Shown: positions 13,486-14,791 of the stretch, piece after piece
Layout of the letters: every line of letters begins with the position of its first letter
Numbering within the stretch: position 1 is the first letter of the stretch
NCBI GenBank assembly: GCA_020059765.1
Contig: JAGVBM010000395.1
Span: 1 to 14,791 of the forward strand
Reading direction: 5' to 3'
DNA length: 14,791 bases
Source: Bacillota bacterium
GTDB lineage: Bacteria > Bacillota > Bacilli > Tumebacillales > Effusibacillaceae
The notes under the pieces: generated by a model
What the model saw: the letters and a program-made list of their open reading frames with translations, nothing else
Databases searched by the model: none
What the model was told of the DNA's origin: nothing
Program-made: the position numbers and the translations under genes

Positions 13486-13489
13486 ATAG
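12527..13489 (+). CDS. LAGLIDADG homing endonuclease inserted in the endolysin gene
   Basis: 320 aa, ATG 12527 with GGGGTG eight bases upstream; the in-frame upstream extension overlaps the amidase and is not used. It cuts a specific site in uninterrupted alleles so that repair copies the gene in. Residues 8-46, 57-101 and 109-150 look like three HTH units; the first and third align (YVx4-6DIAx5Cx5ILxIL). A single LAGLIDADG motif, LAWVAGFIDGEG (181-192), carries the expected acidic E191, with AILGGGVKYK and LLLPYLVVKRKEAELALAFLD as in single-motif enzymes, which act as homodimers. Only 25 bases separate it from the amidase stop and its end overlaps the next gene by 20 bases, leaving no room for an outside ribozyme core. 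A+T-rich compared with neighbours. Confidence 0.9.
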   Translation: MPTKLHLPEDEIVTMYVVEHKKARDIAKHFGCGKTKILNILHAHEVDVKPRRKTRILTDDWLRLKYQETTSINSLLKMIREEFGIKLSAESLRRRLRSLNLKKRKPLVVDENWLYGQYVLNGRSTPDIASELRCHHSQILRILRKNGWNRDRHDAWVLSQREQHEKKLSKLDPSLRAETSLAWVAGFIDGEGTITFKMGEKAKQPVLSATNSSEEAINKVAAILGGGVKYKSDPRKDSYLTMWRWDLFGWQEVREAVRLLLPYLVVKRKEAELALAFLDGHVPHTPYTKKDEERFQAWYEHVVASGGLRRRRVNIEERQI

Positions 13490-14078
13490 CCCGCAGCAAG
13501 TTCGACAGATAATTGAGGCATATTGGAGAATAGGAAAAGATGAAGGAGTACGTCCTGAGGTAGGGTTTTGCCAATGTTTAAAAGAAACCGGTTATTTTAC
13601 TTTTGAAACTCCGAATGGAAAACCAGGAGATGTACGACCGGAACAATTTAATTTTTGTGGTTTGGGAGCGACCGGGGGAGGAAACCCCGGTCTTTCTTTT
13701 ACAACCATAGAGGATGGGGTCCGAGCTCACCTGCGTCACCTTAGACTTTATTCTGAGATTGACAAAATTAAAGCGAAAACCCTAAATGATCGGGTTACAG
13801 ACCCCAGAGGCTTACCTGAAAGATTACTTGGGTCTGCTCCGACTGTAGAGGATCTCGGCGGTCGGTGGGCCCCAAATCCGGACTATGGCGTTTCGATCGT
13901 AAGGGACTATCTGGCGGACCTGCTGGCCACCCCGGAGCCGCAGAAACAAACAGACTGGAAACAAGAATCCGTCGATTGGGCCCGCGCCAAAGGGTATCTG
14001 ACCAGCGATCACGATCCGCTGGAGCAGATCGACATGGGAACGCTATGCGCGGTGCTGAAAAATATGGTGGAAAAGTGA
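13470..14078 (+). CDS. C-terminal half of split endolysin: glucosaminidase-like domain plus SLH-like wall-binding end
   Basis: 202 aa. Residues 10-152 match the second catalytic domain found after Amidase_3 in Bacillota endolysins and spore/wall hydrolases: GVRPEVGFCQCLKETGYF with candidate catalytic E39, DVRPEQFNFCGLGATGGGNPGLSF, IEDGVRAHLRHLRLY, DPR, GSAPTVEDLGGRWAPNPDYGVSIVRDYLADLL. Residues 163-201 (DWKQESVDWARAKGYLTSD through ALKNM-like VLKNM) resemble the SLH-like motif ending many phage endolysins. The TTG start follows AAGGAGGG by seven bases, inside the end of the endonuclease gene, so it can be translated alone. The first 380 bases are A+T-rich like the endonuclease; the rest returns to phage composition. 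Probably still active in the lysis complex, but this is not proven. Confidence 0.88.
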   Translation: MRNVKYSPQQVRQIIEAYWRIGKDEGVRPEVGFCQCLKETGYFTFETPNGKPGDVRPEQFNFCGLGATGGGNPGLSFTTIEDGVRAHLRHLRLYSEIDKIKAKTLNDRVTDPRGLPERLLGSAPTVEDLGGRWAPNPDYGVSIVRDYLADLLATPEPQKQTDWKQESVDWARAKGYLTSDHDPLEQIDMGTLCAVLKNMVEK

Positions 14079-14083
14079 TGCTC

Positions 14084-14111
14084 GCCTCGGCTCCGGCCGG
14101 GGGCTTTTTTT
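14084..14111 (+). terminator. Intrinsic terminator after the lysis genes
   Basis: GCCTCGGC ... GGCCGGGGGC hairpin (14084-14104) with about eight pairs, one G-U and one bulged base, followed by seven T (14105-14111). It begins six bases after the glucosaminidase stop and ends the late transcript. Confidence 0.85.
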
Positions 14112-14120
14112 ATTTAGTTT

Positions 14121-14138
14121 TATACTTGCGTACGTATA
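14121..14138. promoter_or_regulatory. Operator-like inverted repeat upstream of the ribbon-helix-helix gene (left site)
   Basis: TATACTTG-CG-TACGTATA. The right half is identical to the half-site of the perfect inverted repeat at the right window edge, and the left half matches six of eight. It lies 40-57 bases upstream of the ribbon-helix-helix ATG, in the promoter region. Candidate promoter: TTGCGT (14126-14131) with TATCCT (14149-14154) at 17 bp, overlapping the operator. Probably autoregulatory. Confidence 0.6.
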
Positions 14139-14177
14139 AATTTTATGCTATCCTTGTGTCGAGGAGGGAACAAAAAA

Positions 14178-14363
14178 ATGGGAACCCCAGCGACAAGGGC
14201 AAAGAACAAATACCAAGCGAAAAAGTATGACAGGCATAGCCTGCTCATACCAAAAGGCCGAAAAGAAATCTACCAGGCGGCGGCGGATGCATCCGGCCAA
14301 AGTCTTACCGCATACATTATCGAAGCCATCGAACAGCGCATGGAAAGAGAGGGAAGGGCATGA
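14178..14363 (+). CDS. Arc/CopG-type ribbon-helix-helix DNA-binding protein
   Basis: 61 aa. Start ATG 14178 behind GAGGAGGG; the longer in-frame upstream reading covers the promoter and is not used. A basic N-terminus is followed by the ribbon strand YDRHSLLIPKG (18-28), helix A GRKEIYQAAADASG (28-41) and helix B SLTAYIIEAIEQRMERE (42-58), the size and order of Arc-like repressors, which bind as dimers to palindromic half-sites. Similar small proteins occur widely in Bacillota phages and integrative elements. An inverted-repeat operator lies upstream and a second copy in the convergent promoter. The stop overlaps the next ORF as ATGA. It probably represses both transcription units, but this has not been shown. 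Confidence 0.85.
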   Translation: MGTPATRAKNKYQAKKYDRHSLLIPKGRKEIYQAAADASGQSLTAYIIEAIEQRMEREGRA

Positions 14364-14518
14364 AGCGGAACAAAGCCAGATATTTAGATTATTTCATTGA
14401 TGGATCGGTTATATTCCCTGCACTGTTCTTGTCCTTCGAGGATCATGAGACGTTGCTTGACGCTGCGTTTGATGGTATGCTGATACTCAAGACCAAACGG
14501 CGAAAGAGAGGAGCCTAA
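14360..14518 (+). CDS. Small ORF translationally coupled to the ribbon-helix-helix gene
   Basis: 52 aa (MKRNKARYLDYFIDG at the start; TKRRKRGA at the end). The ATG overlaps the TGA of the preceding gene (ATGA at 14360-14363) and GAGGGAAGGG lies directly upstream. The ends are basic and the middle is hydrophobic and acidic (VIFPALFLSFEDHETLLDAAFDGMLIL), consistent with a small helical protein or a repressor partner. No family recognised. It is supported by coupling, ribosome binding site and compact spacing, not by homology. Confidence 0.6.
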   Translation: MKRNKARYLDYFIDGSVIFPALFLSFEDHETLLDAAFDGMLILKTKRRKRGA

Positions 14519-14528
14519 GCCCCTCTCT
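14505..14528. terminator. Possible convergent terminator hairpin without T run
   Basis: AGAGAGG (14505-14511) pairs with CCTCTCT (14522-14528), with an inner GC/GC pair and CTAA loop. It lies exactly between the two convergent units, covering the end of the 52-aa ORF. Neither side has a proper T run, so it may be only a weak terminator. Confidence 0.4.
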
Positions 14529-14534
14529 CACGTC

Positions 14535-14738
14535 TTACTTCGCCTTACGCTTGCGGTTCCAAGCATCATAGGCTTTCTGTTCGTCGGCTGTCAAGGAGTA
14601 TCGCTTCTTGATGTCTTCCAGCCGCTGGCCGAGTCCTTTATCATCGAGTCGCCCCTGCTCCCACAGCTCGTAGGCGTTTCGGGTAAAGTGCTCGGCCTTT
14701 TGCAGTTTTTCGAAAGCTTTTTCCGTCAGCTTGTCCAA
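14535..14738 (-). CDS. Small charged helical protein, convergent to the ribbon-helix-helix operon
   Basis: 67 aa. Start TTG at 14738: on the minus strand GGGAGG is eight bases before it, ideal spacing, whereas the GTG at 14747 is itself part of the ribosome binding site GGGAGGTGATC. Sequence is highly charged and helical: DKLTEKAFEKLQKAEHFTRNAYELWEQGRLDDKGLGQRLEDIKKRY, then LTADEQKAYDAWNRKRKAK. Two helices separated by a G-R-L-D-D-K-G-L turn are likely. No family is recognised. It has a perfect consensus promoter with an operator in the spacer, so it can be strongly expressed and tightly repressed; this suggests a regulatory or lysogeny-linked role. Confidence 0.75.
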   Translation of the reverse strand: MDKLTEKAFEKLQKAEHFTRNAYELWEQGRLDDKGLGQRLEDIKKRYSLTADEQKAYDAWNRKRKAK

Positions 14739-14762
14739 TTTGATCACCTCCCTTCTGTCTTT

Positions 14763-14791
14763 ATTATATACGTATGTACGTATATTGTCAA
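14763..14791 (-). promoter_or_regulatory. Perfect consensus sigma-A-type promoter with operator in the spacer
   Basis: On the minus strand: TTGACA (14791-14786), 17-bp spacer, TATAAT (14768-14763). Both boxes match consensus at six of six. The inverted repeat TATACGTA-TG-TACGTATA (14767-14784) fills nearly the entire spacer and touches the -10 box, so a bound repressor would exclude RNA polymerase. It drives the 67-aa gene. Confidence 0.9.
14767..14784. promoter_or_regulatory. Perfect inverted-repeat operator (right site)
   Basis: TATACGTA-TG-TACGTATA, eight-base half-sites exactly complementary; one more pair (A14766/T14785) extends it. It shares its half-site with the left site upstream of the ribbon-helix-helix gene. 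The two-dyad structure suits a ribbon-helix-helix repressor. Confidence 0.8.

Noticed and set aside
11827..14078. Intein in the endolysin
   Set aside because: The three reading frames differ and are separated by stops; no in-frame Hint motifs (N-terminal Cys/Ser block, His-Asn end) are present.
14739..14747. GTG start for the right-edge minus-strand gene
   Set aside because: The GTG is part of the GGGAGGTGATC ribosome binding site; the TTG eight bases beyond GGAGG is the better start.
1..14791. CRISPR array, tRNA, insertion sequence, integrase or attachment site
   Set aside because: No regularly spaced repeats, cloverleaf-like sequence, transposase or recombinase motifs were seen in the window.

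Overview
The window is the right-hand (late) part of a tailed-phage genome, most likely a prophage of a Gram-positive Bacillota (Bacillales-type) host. It carries siphovirus head-tail genes, strong AGGAGG-type ribosome binding sites, TTG and GTG starts, a Gram-positive holin/amidase lysis cassette, and base composition near half G+C by eye. No integrase, attachment site, tRNA or terminase is visible, so prophage versus free phage cannot be settled. The left edge cuts the major capsid gene.

Layout, left to right on the + strand: HK97-type capsid (partial), a small candidate decoration protein followed by a terminator-like hairpin, a small acidic protein, four head-tail connector/completion proteins (gp6-like, head closure, HK97 gp10-like, DUF3168-like), the TP901-type major tail protein, a small beta-rich virion protein, and the tail assembly chaperone pair made by a programmed -1 frameshift (slippery A AAA AAC, 5-nt spacer, perfect 9-bp stem). 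A minus-strand membrane/zinc-ribbon gene then interrupts the operon as a moron with its own terminator. After it come the tape measure protein, a hub-like tail protein, a fibre-adaptor-like protein, a tail fibre, an Ig-like virion protein, a 64-aa protein, a terminator, and the lysis genes.

The lysis cassette is the most unusual part. The endolysin is split. An N-terminal zinc amidase half and a C-terminal glucosaminidase/SLH-like half are separated by a LAGLIDADG homing endonuclease gene with three HTH-like N-terminal segments. A TCAAAT direct repeat flanks the insert in the same reading phase of both halves, so deleting exactly 992 bp would restore one continuous endolysin. The insert supplies a stop to the first half and a strong ribosome binding site plus TTG start to the second. 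This looks like a freestanding-endonuclease split gene rather than an intron or intein.

The right end is a small regulatory module: a ribbon-helix-helix protein, a coupled 52-aa ORF, and a convergent minus-strand 67-aa helical protein. The latter's promoter is a perfect TTGACA-N17-TATAAT, and a TATACGTA-TG-TACGTATA inverted repeat fills its spacer. A variant of the same operator lies upstream of the ribbon-helix-helix gene, suggesting that protein controls both transcription units.
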